In this document: positions 28,329-36,762 of the stretch, piece after piece
How the letters are laid out: each line of letters begins with the position of its first letter
How positions within the stretch are numbered: the first letter of the stretch is position 1
Assembly: GCF_021389935.1 (NCBI RefSeq)
Contig: NZ_CP089979.1
Location: 6,348,501-6,412,500, forward strand
DNA: 64,000 nt
Reading direction: 5' to 3'
Source of the DNA: Fulvivirga ligni
Lineage (GTDB): Bacteria; Bacteroidota; Bacteroidia; Cytophagales; Cyclobacteriaceae
Position numbers and translations under genes: made by a program
The notes under the pieces: generated by a model
The model's database searches: none
Told to the model about the DNA's origin: nothing
Seen by the model: the letters and a program-made list of their open reading frames with translations, nothing else

Positions 28329-28375
28329 AGTATAGCGCTATACTTTGGTATAGTACTTACAAAAGTATAGCGCTT
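28329..28375. promoter_or_regulatory. Candidate HxlR operator
   Basis: A perfect 16-bp palindrome AGTATAGCGCTATACT (28329-28344) is followed by two more related sites, GGTATAGTACTT (28347-28358) and AAGTATAGCGCTT (28363-28375). All share the AGTATAG core and lie in the divergent HxlR/DoxX promoter region. Confidence 0.65.
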
Positions 28376-28419
28376 TTAAATAGGTTTGCTTTAAATATTA
28401 TTACTGAAAATTCAATATA

Positions 28420-28770
28420 ATGAAGAACAAAATCATTTTTTGGGTCTCTACAGGACTCATATCTCTCATGATGTTATTTAGTGCTTATGCCTATTTCACT
28501 AACCCTGAAATGGAAGCCAACTTCAAGCATGTCGGCTTTCCAGATTATTTCAGAATAGAACTAGCTGTAGCTAAAATTATAGGTGTGATAGTACTATTAA
28601 TTCCTGCGCCTAAAATGATTAAAGAATGGGTTTATGCTGGATTTGGAATCACCTTTATATCAGCATTTATCGCTCACTCAGCCGTAGGAGATCCAATTTC
28701 TGGTAAGGTTATGCCTTTAGTAGCCTTAGCTCTACTGGCGGTGTCAAGAATTTATTTAGATAAAAAATAA
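28420..28770 (+). CDS. DoxX-like membrane protein
   Basis: The 116-residue protein has four membrane segments (FWVSTGLISLMMLFSAYAYF, IGVIVLLIPAP, WVYAGFGITFISAFIAHSAVG, PLVALALLAVSRIYL) and DoxX_2 features such as NFKHVGFPDYFRIELAVAKIIG. Small DoxX proteins are linked to quinone/redox homeostasis and thiol-stress defence. It is divergent from HxlR and followed by a 12-bp-stem terminator. Confidence 0.8.
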   Translation: MKNKIIFWVSTGLISLMMLFSAYAYFTNPEMEANFKHVGFPDYFRIELAVAKIIGVIVLLIPAPKMIKEWVYAGFGITFISAFIAHSAVGDPISGKVMPLVALALLAVSRIYLDKK

Positions 28771-28774
28771 ACAT

Positions 28775-28818
28775 CAAACAGAGTTGTGATGATTTATTAG
28801 ACATTGCAACTCTGTTTG
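28775..28818. terminator. Bidirectional terminator
   Basis: A 12-bp perfect inverted repeat (CAAACAGAGTTG / CAACTCTGTTTG) with a 20-nt loop separates the convergent DoxX-like and MarR-GNAT genes; T-rich sequence follows. Confidence 0.72.
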
Positions 28819-28825
28819 AATGCTT

Positions 28826-29776
28826 TTATAAAATCAATTCCATTTGAATATTACATCTTTCATAAGGTGTAGTATGTCCTACCACTTTCTTAAAACCCAG
28901 TTTTTCATAAAGTGAAATAGCAGGTTTTAGTATAGTGTTACTCTCCAAATACAGATTAGTGGCTCCCAGGCTTCTGGCTTTAGTTTTAATGGCCTCGCCC
29001 AAAATATTTCCTATACCTTTTCCCTGAACTTTTGGAGAAACTGCCATTTTAGCCAACTCGTAATCATACACCTCATCCTCCATTTTTACCAAGGCGCAAA
29101 CTCCAACGGGTTCATCTTGATAGAGCGCAACCAGTATACTGCCGCCCTTATTTAAAATATAACCTTCAGGGTCTTCGAGCGCCTTCACATCAGGCAGCTC
29201 CATTTTAAAAAACTTAGAGATCCATTCTTCATTCAGATCTTTAAAGGCCTTTTTATATTGAGGTGAATATTCTACCACAGAAACCTCTTTGCTTTCGCGT
29301 ATTTTCTTCTGCTCAATTACACGCCGTAATAAAGGTTTTTGCTCCAATAAATACTCCCACTCCTCAATAGCCTGCCATAAATCATTACGTGTTTGCGACA
29401 TAATATCTTCCACAGCGTTAGTCACATCTTCATATTGATCTTTCATTTTTTCTGCTATTTCCTCTCCTTTTGAGGATAGAGAAATTACATTCCTTCTGCC
29501 GTCAGTCTTATCCTTCATCTCCTTCACTAAGCCTGCCTTAGACATTTCTCTCACAATCTTACTCACAGATGGATGTGAGTGGCCAATTTCCTTCGAAATA
29601 GTTGTGATGGCTTGCGGCTCTCCTTGTGATAGTACATAGAACACAGGAAACCATTTAGGCTGAATATCAGTGCCATAGAGCTGATATAAACTTGTAGCAT
29701 CTGTGGTTATTTTTTCGGTGAGTAATCTTAACCTACTCCCTATAGCCATCTTTCCGGTATTATTAAAAAACTCCAT
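28826..29776 (-). CDS. MarR-type regulator fused to GNAT acetyltransferase
   Basis: The 316-residue protein has a MarR winged helix in residues about 1-140 (QAITTISKEIGHSHPSVSKIVREMSKAGLVKE, DGRRNVISLSSKGEEIA). A GNAT domain fills about 160-316 (MAVSPKVQGKGIGNILGEAIKTKARSLGATNLYLESN with the acetyl-CoA loop, then AISLYEKLGFKKV). Such fusions are known but their targets mostly are not. It is divergent from an OsmC gene across a 20-bp palindrome, which it may bind. Confidence 0.87.
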   Translation of the reverse strand: MEFFNNTGKMAIGSRLRLLTEKITTDATSLYQLYGTDIQPKWFPVFYVLSQGEPQAITTISKEIGHSHPSVSKIVREMSKAGLVKEMKDKTDGRRNVISLSSKGEEIAEKMKDQYEDVTNAVEDIMSQTRNDLWQAIEEWEYLLEQKPLLRRVIEQKKIRESKEVSVVEYSPQYKKAFKDLNEEWISKFFKMELPDVKALEDPEGYILNKGGSILVALYQDEPVGVCALVKMEDEVYDYELAKMAVSPKVQGKGIGNILGEAIKTKARSLGATNLYLESNTILKPAISLYEKLGFKKVVGHTTPYERCNIQMELIL

Positions 29777-29814
29777 ACATACATAATTACGTAACTGATT
29801 ACATAAATCTAAAT

Positions 29815-29834
29815 CATTTCATTTTAAAATGAAA
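29815..29834. promoter_or_regulatory. 20-bp perfect palindrome between divergent MarR-GNAT and OsmC genes
   Basis: ATTTCATTTT followed by AAAATGAAAT forms a perfect 20-bp palindrome centred in the 106-bp divergent spacer. A second palindromic site TTACGTAA lies at 29786-29793, close to the MarR-GNAT start. Both are candidate operators. Confidence 0.6.
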
Positions 29835-29882
29835 TAAAAGACTATCTGTTTTTTTAGTTTTACAAAAAATCAAACAACACCC

Positions 29883-30356
29883 ATGGCCAAAACACACCTA
29901 TATCAAACTCAGCTAAAATGGACAGGAAATACCGGAGAAGGCACTGCCAATTACAGATCATACGAGCGCAGTCATATCATCTCCGTAAGTGGTAAACCAG
30001 ACATTCCCGGCTCTTCTGATCCTTCTTTCAGAGGGGATAAATCAAGATATAATCCTGAAGAAATGCTGGTTTCATCTCTATCTTCATGCCATATGCTATG
30101 GTATCTGCACTTGTGTTCAGAAGCTGGAATTATTGTAGAAAGCTACGAAGATGAGGCTGAAGGCGTTATGCAAGAGACTGCTGACGGTGGCGGACACTTC
30201 AGTGAGGTTACGCTAAAGCCTGTGGTAACAATTTCAGATTCATCTATGATTAACACAGCCAATAAACTTCACGAACAGGCCAATAAACTCTGTTTCATTG
30301 CCAACTCATGTAACTTCCCTGTTAAGCATTCTGCCAAGTGCTTAGTGAGCGAATAG
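29883..30356 (+). CDS. OsmC family peroxidase-like protein
   Basis: The 157-residue protein has the OsmC/Ohr fold signatures: YNPEEMLVSSLSSCHMLWYLHLC with the first active Cys and KLCFIANSCNFPVKH with the second. The pair reduces organic hydroperoxides using thiols or lipoyl partners. Its spacing and NSCNFPV motif place it among YhfA-like OsmC proteins rather than classical Ohr. It is divergent from the MarR-GNAT gene and about 1 kb from the OhrR-like regulator. Confidence 0.87.
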   Translation: MAKTHLYQTQLKWTGNTGEGTANYRSYERSHIISVSGKPDIPGSSDPSFRGDKSRYNPEEMLVSSLSSCHMLWYLHLCSEAGIIVESYEDEAEGVMQETADGGGHFSEVTLKPVVTISDSSMINTANKLHEQANKLCFIANSCNFPVKHSAKCLVSE

Positions 30357-30375
30357 AAAAAATATAAGATTATCA

Positions 30376-30405
30376 TAGTCCGCGGCTCCACTGAGCTGCG
30401 GACTA
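30376..30405. terminator. Bidirectional terminator
   Basis: TAGTCCGC plus GCTC pair with GAGC plus GCGGACTA around a 4-nt loop with one internal mismatch. The hairpin lies between OsmC and the convergent reductase gene and overlaps the stop codon of the latter. Confidence 0.7.
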
Positions 30406-31065
30406 CTTGCCTAGCATAATAATATCATCTCCCTCTAATACCTTTTTTTCATACCCAACTTTCACCAGCCTGATCATAGCTCTGGCTAGCTCGTCTAGTT
30501 TACAAAAGCCCTTGGCATAGATTAACCTACCCATAGGAAACATCCATGAAATGTACTTATAATAAGTGTGAACATTTGGCTGACCTTTAATCGGCAAGAT
30601 AAAACCAGGCCTTAATGCAAATACCCTTTTAAAGGGCAGTTCCAACAGGTCATTCTCAGTTTTCCCTTTTACTTTTGCCCAGTGCATCTTACTTGTTTTC
30701 TCAGTACTATCAGTGCCAGCTCCCGAATAATAGCAAAAGGTCATATCGGAATTTAGCCTGCTCACTAATTCCGCCATATGCATGGTAAGTGTATAAGTAA
30801 TTCTGAAATAATCTTCTTTCGATAAACCCACAGAAGATATTCCTAAACAGAAAAAGCATGCATCATAACCTACTAATGAATTTTCAATAGGCCTTAAATC
30901 ATTAAAATCTTTATGAATTATTTCTTTTAATTTGGAAGACTCCACACCACAAGAACTTCTATTAATGACTAAAATCTCCTCTACATTAGGATCTTGCAGA
31001 CAATAGTGGAGCACTCCCCCTCCCACCATACCAGTACTCCCGGTGATAATAACTTTAATCTTCAC
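30403..31065 (-). CDS. NAD(P)-binding Rossmann protein (atypical SDR, HTATIP2-like)
   Basis: The 220-residue protein begins with GSTGMVGGGVLHYCL, a dinucleotide-binding loop, and has CFFCLGISSVGLSKEDYFRI, YYSGAGTDS and FALRPGFILP. This matches small atypical short-chain dehydrogenases annotated as epimerase or oxidoreductase. The substrate is unknown and the usual YxxxK catalytic pair is not clear, so a binding or quinone-related role is possible. Confidence 0.75.
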   Translation of the reverse strand: MKIKVIITGSTGMVGGGVLHYCLQDPNVEEILVINRSSCGVESSKLKEIIHKDFNDLRPIENSLVGYDACFFCLGISSVGLSKEDYFRITYTLTMHMAELVSRLNSDMTFCYYSGAGTDSTEKTSKMHWAKVKGKTENDLLELPFKRVFALRPGFILPIKGQPNVHTYYKYISWMFPMGRLIYAKGFCKLDELARAMIRLVKVGYEKKVLEGDDIIMLGK

Positions 31066-31292
31066 TACGCTTATCTCTTACTTTGAAGACGTAAAAGCCA
31101 GCTAGATATTTTAAGTGAATCAGTTACAAAAGATTAATTTTTGGAATCTATTGGTACAAGAGAATTCGTAGATCAAATAGTATTTCAAAAAAAATTAATT
31201 GATCGGAAAACAAATTTTATTTTATTTTGTTTGAACCTCTTTTCGCAAATTTGCATTTATAAGACTGTAACGACTTTTTAAACTATTTAATT

Positions 31293-31448
31293 ATGATCAA
31301 GTCCGAAATTATCTGGTTTCATTTACTACTAGGCTTAGGCATCATCTTTTACGAACTAGCTATGAATAATATGTTCGAAGTTACTATCTGGACTATGCTT
31401 ACTGGTGGAGAGTGGTTTGTGTTTAAGAGACTAGGCCTCATCAGCTAA
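31293..31448 (+). CDS. Small membrane protein candidate (51 residues)
   Basis: An ATG at 31293 opens a 51-codon frame, unrecognised, with a hydrophobic segment at about residues 5-20 (EIIWFHLLLGLGIIFYEL) and a basic C-terminus. It sits after an AT-rich spacer that is otherwise empty, and its last 18 bp overlap the 3' end of the opposite-strand OhrR-like gene. No homology can be claimed; length and position alone support it. Confidence 0.4.
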   Translation: MIKSEIIWFHLLLGLGIIFYELAMNNMFEVTIWTMLTGGEWFVFKRLGLIS

Positions 31449-31907
31449 TTGCTGAAACTTCTGCAATAACTTATCAAGCACTTTTTTAAAGATCAAAGCT
31501 TCTTCAGCATTCACATCATCTGACTGCAGCTGAGAAAATATGGCTTCAGGTATACAAGCAGCTTTATCCTGAAGTTTTACTCCTTTAGCAGTAAGAGAGA
31601 TTATAACTTGTCTTTCATCGGCATTAGATCTATTCCTTTTAACTATTCCTTTCTGCTCCATCCTTTTTAGTAAAGGCGTGAGCGTATTAGATTCCAAAAG
31701 CAGCAAATCGCTGATCTGATTCACAGTTTTCATATCTTCTCTCCATAATACCAATAAAACCAGATACTGCGGATAAGTAAGATCAAGCTCCTTGAGTAGC
31801 GGAGCATATAGCTTTGTCACCATTCTTGAGGTAGCATATAGAGGAAAGCAAATTTGATTTTCCAACCATAATTGTGGCTGACTTTCAGTTTTACTCTTTG
31901 ACATCAT
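31431..31907 (-). CDS. ohrR: OhrR-type MarR regulator of organic peroxide stress
   Basis: The 158-residue protein matches the OhrR branch of MarR: LWLENQICFPLYATSRMV with the reactive Cys at position 20, LDLTYPQYLVLLVLW, LLLLESNTLTPLLKRME and SNADERQVIISLTAKG. A second Cys near residue 125 could resolve the oxidised form. It should lose DNA binding when Cys20 reacts with organic hydroperoxides. It follows a DoxX gene by 7 bp in one operon, and an AATCGTGCACGATT palindrome stands upstream of that operon. Confidence 0.85.
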   Translation of the reverse strand: MMSKSKTESQPQLWLENQICFPLYATSRMVTKLYAPLLKELDLTYPQYLVLLVLWREDMKTVNQISDLLLLESNTLTPLLKRMEQKGIVKRNRSNADERQVIISLTAKGVKLQDKAACIPEAIFSQLQSDDVNAEEALIFKKVLDKLLQKFQQLADEA

Positions 31908-31914
31908 TTGAACC

Positions 31915-32337
31915 TTACTTTTTTGAGAACCAAACCTTTAGAACGCCCGCAGACCACAGTGCCCATAAAATAAGCACAGGCTGAAAGAACAATCGGATTA
32001 ATCTCTTCTTATCGGTATCTAAACCAAAGGCATCAATCCCATTTGTATACTGAGCAATATTTCCTGGAAAAATTAGCACATAGAATATAGCCAGAGCCAA
32101 ACCGGCCCACACTTTATAACGAGTGATGAACACCATGGCTACACCAAGCATTAATTCGGCTACTCCAGACAGAATTACCACAAGATCCTTACTTAACGGC
32201 ACCCATTGCGGCACCTGAGCCTGAAACTCTTCCCTCTGAAAAGTCATGTGCCCTATGGCCGCCAGTATCATAAACAACCCCAGGATGATCCGAAGTACTT
32301 TTTGCAAGGTAGAAGTCTCTGTATTTTTTGGTAACAT
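31915..32337 (-). CDS. DoxX family membrane protein
   Basis: The 140-residue protein has four membrane segments (ILGLFMILAAIGHMTF, LVVILSGVAELMLGVAMVFI, AGLALAIFYVLIFPGNIAQY, FFQPVLILWALWSAGVL). The GHMTF, SGVAELMLG and FPGNIAQY patterns are typical of small DoxX proteins. Co-transcription with ohrR and the palindrome 22 bp upstream suggest induction by organic peroxides. Confidence 0.83.
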   Translation of the reverse strand: MLPKNTETSTLQKVLRIILGLFMILAAIGHMTFQREEFQAQVPQWVPLSKDLVVILSGVAELMLGVAMVFITRYKVWAGLALAIFYVLIFPGNIAQYTNGIDAFGLDTDKKRLIRLFFQPVLILWALWSAGVLKVWFSKK

Positions 32338-32358
32338 ATTTTAAATCTTTAGTGAATT

Positions 32359-32372
32359 AATCGTGCACGATT
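32359..32372. promoter_or_regulatory. Candidate OhrR operator
   Basis: The perfect palindrome AATCGTGCACGATT, extended by TT and TAA flanks, lies 22 bp upstream of the DoxX-ohrR operon. Its position fits autoregulation by the OhrR-like protein. Confidence 0.65.
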
Positions 32373-32476
32373 TAAATAACCTATAGAGATTAAAAAAGTT
32401 ATCTTTATCAAACTTATTTTACAAGCCCGAGTTAAACTTATAATCAATAACAGGCCGTTGCCTCAACTTGAAAAAC

Positions 32477-33334
32477 ATGACCTATACCATAGAAAATCAA
32501 TACCTAAAAGTTTCCGCCAAATCACAAGGAGCGGAACTTACATCGATCTTTAATAAAATCACTGGTAAAGAAATGCTCTGGGAGGGAAATCCAGAATTCT
32601 GGGGTAGACACGCACCCGTTCTGTTCCCCTTTGTAGGTAAGCTAAACAATAACAGCTATACATATAACGGTAAGAGTTTCGCAATGGGTCAGCATGGTTT
32701 TGCCAGAGACATGGACTTTGAACTCATTGAGCAAAGTGAAAATAAAATACAATTTAGCCTTAAGTCATCTCAGGAAAGCAAGGAGAATTATCCTTTCGAT
32801 TTCGAACTTATACTAGGCTATGAACTAGCTGCTGAAACCATTATTCATACTTATGAGATAAAAAACGGCGGCACCACCGACATGCTTTACTCCATTGGCG
32901 CTCACCCTGCATATAATATAGAAGGAGAGTTTAGCGAGTATGAGCTACTATTTGAAAAGCCAGAACCACACTTACAAAGAACTTATCTACAAGCTGGCTT
33001 ATTAGATACACAAAAGGCTTATACTCTAAATAATGAGAGGATCTTAGCACTCAACCATCAACTATTTGCAGAAGATGCTTTAGTTTTTGAAAACCTGGAA
33101 TCAGATGAAATTACCCTGGTTAGAAATGAAGAAAAAGTCCTTACAATGAATTTTAAAGGCTTCCCATTTTTTGGTATTTGGACCAAGCCAGGAGCACCCT
33201 TCTTATGCATGGAACCATGGTTGGGCATAGCCGATGTTCATAATTTCAATGGCGATCTTTCAGAGAAAAAAGGCATAATGACGCTAAAAGCCGATGATAA
33301 AATCAATTTCGACTATTCAGTATCATTTTATTAA
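32477..33334 (+). CDS. Cytoplasmic aldose 1-epimerase family protein
   Basis: The ATG at 32477 is preferred to the TTG at 32468. The 285-residue product has no signal peptide and carries LacX/YeaD-like mutarotase features: GAELTSIFNKITGKEMLWEGN, FWGRHAPVLFPFVGKL, GQHGFARDMDFEL, SIGAHPAYNI with a catalytic His, and FLCMEPWLGIADV with the catalytic Glu. It probably interconverts anomers of hexoses or hexose phosphates in the cytoplasm. It is monocistronic and unrelated in position to the lipoprotein GalM of the PUL. Confidence 0.82.
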   Translation: MTYTIENQYLKVSAKSQGAELTSIFNKITGKEMLWEGNPEFWGRHAPVLFPFVGKLNNNSYTYNGKSFAMGQHGFARDMDFELIEQSENKIQFSLKSSQESKENYPFDFELILGYELAAETIIHTYEIKNGGTTDMLYSIGAHPAYNIEGEFSEYELLFEKPEPHLQRTYLQAGLLDTQKAYTLNNERILALNHQLFAEDALVFENLESDEITLVRNEEKVLTMNFKGFPFFGIWTKPGAPFLCMEPWLGIADVHNFNGDLSEKKGIMTLKADDKINFDYSVSFY

Positions 33335-33441
33335 ATTTATTACCACTTACATAAAATTTAATATATAATTTTCATTTAAATGTTAGAATAAGCATATTTC
33401 GAAGATTTTTTTATCTTATAAAAAAGACCGCTTTTTCTACC

Positions 33442-35559
33442 ATGAAGTTTATCCATTATCCTCTATCTCCTAAATTAGAGAATACTGATTTTTTAAAACC
33501 CAGCGCTTCTTTCAAGAAAATAGCTGTATCAGTGGTTTTATCTATCATTATGTTCTTCCTATTTTACCTACTCTTGGTAGCATTAGGTGCTGGCATTCTA
33601 GTAGGTTCAGTATACGCAGGGCTGGGGATGATGTCAGTAAGAATCATGTGGTTCACGGTGGTGGCCGGAATAGGCATAATGGCTTTAGGTTTGATGTTTT
33701 TCATATTCCTGGTCAAATTTATTTTCGCAAGAAGCAAAGATGAAAATCCTTACCGAATGCAAATACATGAGTCTGAGCACCCTGAGCTTTTCAGCTTTAT
33801 AAAACAGCTTAGCCTTGATACAAAAACTAAGTTTCCTAAGAAAATCTTTATATCTCCAGATGTTAATGCTAAAGTATTTTACAACTCTAGTTTTTGGAGT
33901 TTGTTCTTTCCAGTCCGTAAAAATCTGGAAATAGGCTTAGGACTTATTAATACCTTAACCATCAGTGAATTAAAGGGTGTTATCGCACATGAATTTGGCC
34001 ATTTCTCACAGCGCAGCATGAAGCTTGGGAGTTACATTTACACGGTAAACAGAGCAATCTATAACCTGGTATACACCCATGATAGCTGGGATAACTGGCT
34101 CGCACAATGGGCCTCCGCCGGCGGGCTCTTTGGTATTTTTGCTGGCCTCACCTTCTGGATGGTAGAAAGAGTGAGAGACTTACTTAAAGTAGCTCATAAC
34201 CTGATCAATATTAACTACATGAAGCTTTCGCGAGAAATGGAGTATCATGCTGATCTGGTAGCAATAAGTGTAAGCGGCAATGAACCTTTCAAAAATGCCC
34301 TAAGAAAAATAGAATTTGGAGGAATAGCTTACGGCTTAACCACTGGCCACCTGGACAAATTGGCCAATCATAATTTAGCCACCAAAAACCTTTATCACAA
34401 CCATATTGACAGCCTGGCATTCCTCGCCGAAAAGAATAATATACCATATCACAATCATCAGCTCACATTATCCGATGAAGACATTAAAGATCATATTGTA
34501 AAAACCAGGGTAAATTACAAAGATCAATGGGCATCGCACCCCACTTTAGAAGAAAGAGAAGCAAGCATTGCGAGAGTTAACATCCAAACTGAAACTGCGG
34601 AAGAAAGTGCCTGGCAATTGTTTCGTGAGCCAGCAAGTCTTCAGGAAACCGTTACCAAAAAGCTTTATGAGATCGGCTTTAATAATACTGATTTTGAGGA
34701 GATCACTACTGAAGAATATAAAGCCTATATGACTTCTGAAGCAGACATTTATACTTTAGCGGATGAATACAACGGCTACTACGACGGAAGGATGTTCAGC
34801 AAATTCAACCCTGCTGACACTAATGCCTTACCAGTGGCTTATTCTACCTTTGATGAGGCCTATGCCCAGGAAAATATTGATCTCATAAAAAGCCTAATTG
34901 CTAATAAAACTGATTTGGAAACTTTAAACCTGATCAATGACAAAAACATTTCAGCCAAGCACTTTGAATTTGATGGTGTTCAATACAAGCGAAAGCAGGC
35001 CAAACCACTGATTCAACGCCTGGAAAAAGAAGTTCAGGAACAGGAGCAACAGCTTCTAAAGCAAGATCAAAAAGTATTTGGATATCACTTACTGATGGCC
35101 AAAATCAAAGAAAAAGAGGGATCTCTAATATCTGCCTACAGAAAATACACTGGTTATGTTACTAACATGAATGAACTAGAGGGCTATGCTTATAGGATTG
35201 GTAGCCTCAACCAAAGGTTATACTCTAAAATGAATTGGACTGAAGATGAAATAAAAATAGTGGCCACAGACATAGCTGGTATTGAGAAAGAGTTTAAGCT
35301 TTATATTTCCGACGACAGCCTCAAAGAGATAAGCCAGTATATAGATGTAGCTAAAGACCAGGAATATTTGGAGAATTACATTCATTCAGACACCTATCTA
35401 AACAGGTCATATGCTTTTTCTCATGAACATTTCCAGGCCTTTATCAATCTATTTAATCTGGTTCATAGTGCAGCTAGTGTAGCTACCAGTAAACAACTTA
35501 AAACATTAACAGACTTTCAGCTTACTCTGGAGAGAAGTGCTCAGTACGTTACTGAGTAG
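33442..35559 (+). CDS. M48 family membrane zinc metallopeptidase
   Basis: The 705-residue protein has two N-terminal membrane helices (about 30-95) and the M48 active site: HEFGH at residues 183-187 (zinc ligands His183, His187; base Glu184) and the third ligand Glu267 in REMEYHADLVA. The domain resembles HtpX/Ste24-type proteases, but the C-terminal 400 residues are a charged, helix-rich extension with no recognised fold. A role in membrane-protein quality control is likely. It converges on the MBL-fold gene with one base between stops. Confidence 0.85.
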   Translation: MKFIHYPLSPKLENTDFLKPSASFKKIAVSVVLSIIMFFLFYLLLVALGAGILVGSVYAGLGMMSVRIMWFTVVAGIGIMALGLMFFIFLVKFIFARSKDENPYRMQIHESEHPELFSFIKQLSLDTKTKFPKKIFISPDVNAKVFYNSSFWSLFFPVRKNLEIGLGLINTLTISELKGVIAHEFGHFSQRSMKLGSYIYTVNRAIYNLVYTHDSWDNWLAQWASAGGLFGIFAGLTFWMVERVRDLLKVAHNLININYMKLSREMEYHADLVAISVSGNEPFKNALRKIEFGGIAYGLTTGHLDKLANHNLATKNLYHNHIDSLAFLAEKNNIPYHNHQLTLSDEDIKDHIVKTRVNYKDQWASHPTLEEREASIARVNIQTETAEESAWQLFREPASLQETVTKKLYEIGFNNTDFEEITTEEYKAYMTSEADIYTLADEYNGYYDGRMFSKFNPADTNALPVAYSTFDEAYAQENIDLIKSLIANKTDLETLNLINDKNISAKHFEFDGVQYKRKQAKPLIQRLEKEVQEQEQQLLKQDQKVFGYHLLMAKIKEKEGSLISAYRKYTGYVTNMNELEGYAYRIGSLNQRLYSKMNWTEDEIKIVATDIAGIEKEFKLYISDDSLKEISQYIDVAKDQEYLENYIHSDTYLNRSYAFSHEHFQAFINLFNLVHSAASVATSKQLKTLTDFQLTLERSAQYVTE

Positions 35560-35560
35560 A

Positions 35561-36691
35561 TTATTTCACTGCCTCCCACCACTTTTCAAATTTCTGGTCA
35601 GGATCATCTAACCTTACTACCTGCCCGATCTTCGGCGTTACAAGGGGAAAGTTATAACTTTCGTTTAACCTGGAAACTTCAGAAAGTGGCTCATCCCATG
35701 GGTGAAGTGCAAGCACAAACTTAGATGAATGCACAGGGAAAACTCTCTTAGCACCCAGATCATTAGCTGCCATTAATGTTTGCTCAGGTAGCATGTGAAT
35801 AGCCTCCCAGGCTTTATTGTATTGGCCATTTTCCAGAATAGCAAAATCTATCGGCCCGAACTTCTTCCCTATATCTGCGAAATGAGTATCATATCCGCTG
35901 TCACCACCTATATATATCTTTCTATTGCTAAACTCCAGCACATAGGAGGTCCAAAGCGTATTATTTCTTACAAACCCTCTACCTGAAAAGTGCCTTGTTG
36001 GCGTAAAATGAGCTTTTAAACCTGGCGCCAGACTTACTTCATCGTACCAATCGCCTTCTATGATTTGATCAGCAGAATAACCCCACTTCTCAAAATGAGA
36101 GCCTACACCCAATCCACAAAGCACCTTACCCACTTTGTTTTTAAGAGCCACTATGGTTTCGTAATCCAGGTGATCATAGTGATCATGGCTAATGAATAGA
36201 TAATCTATTTCAGGCAGTTCACTCACTCCATAGTTATTCGCTCCCGGGAAAGCCGTAACAGAACCTGGCACTGGCGATGCATTGCCACTGAACACAGGAT
36301 CTACCAAAATTCGCTTACCCTCATTCTGAATGAAATATGATGAGTGCCCAAACCAAATCAACACATTCTGATCTGGAGACAAGTTCTGAATATCAGTAGT
36401 TTCTGATGGAATAACATCTTTTGGATTTAATCTTGGATGCTTCTTAAAAAACCTGTCATAGGCTATTCCTAGCATACTGTACCCCTCTGTAAGAGTAGGA
36501 GTGAAATGGAAATTTTCAAACTTACCATCCTTAAAATGGCCAGACTTTTTCATAGCATCTAATCTCTCCCCTTCTGGCTTCTGCCCAAACTTATCCTGAC
36601 GCATATAGAAATAAGTAGTTATGACTAAGGCCACTGCCACACCAATAATTACAATCATCGCACGCTTTATAATTTTAAAAATTCGCTTCAT
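35561..36691 (-). CDS. MBL-fold metal-dependent hydrolase (NAPE-PLD/UlaG-like), membrane anchored
   Basis: The 376-residue protein has an N-terminal membrane anchor (about 8-27, MIVIIGVAVALVITTYFYM). The metallo-beta-lactamase fold shows FISHDHYDHLDYETI (HxHxDH), FTPTRHFSGRG, YIGGDSGYD and FPVHSSKF with the remaining metal ligands. The layout matches the NAPE-phospholipase-D/lipoprotein-anchored MBL group in bacteria. The substrate is unknown; a phosphodiester or lactone are options. Confidence 0.82.
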   Translation of the reverse strand: MKRIFKIIKRAMIVIIGVAVALVITTYFYMRQDKFGQKPEGERLDAMKKSGHFKDGKFENFHFTPTLTEGYSMLGIAYDRFFKKHPRLNPKDVIPSETTDIQNLSPDQNVLIWFGHSSYFIQNEGKRILVDPVFSGNASPVPGSVTAFPGANNYGVSELPEIDYLFISHDHYDHLDYETIVALKNKVGKVLCGLGVGSHFEKWGYSADQIIEGDWYDEVSLAPGLKAHFTPTRHFSGRGFVRNNTLWTSYVLEFSNRKIYIGGDSGYDTHFADIGKKFGPIDFAILENGQYNKAWEAIHMLPEQTLMAANDLGAKRVFPVHSSKFVLALHPWDEPLSEVSRLNESYNFPLVTPKIGQVVRLDDPDQKFEKWWEAVK

Positions 36692-36762
36692 TGCGTCTAT
36701 AGACGTAAGCTTGCAAATTATATTTTAAGCAAATTGAAAATTTTTGATTTTTATTTCTGAAG

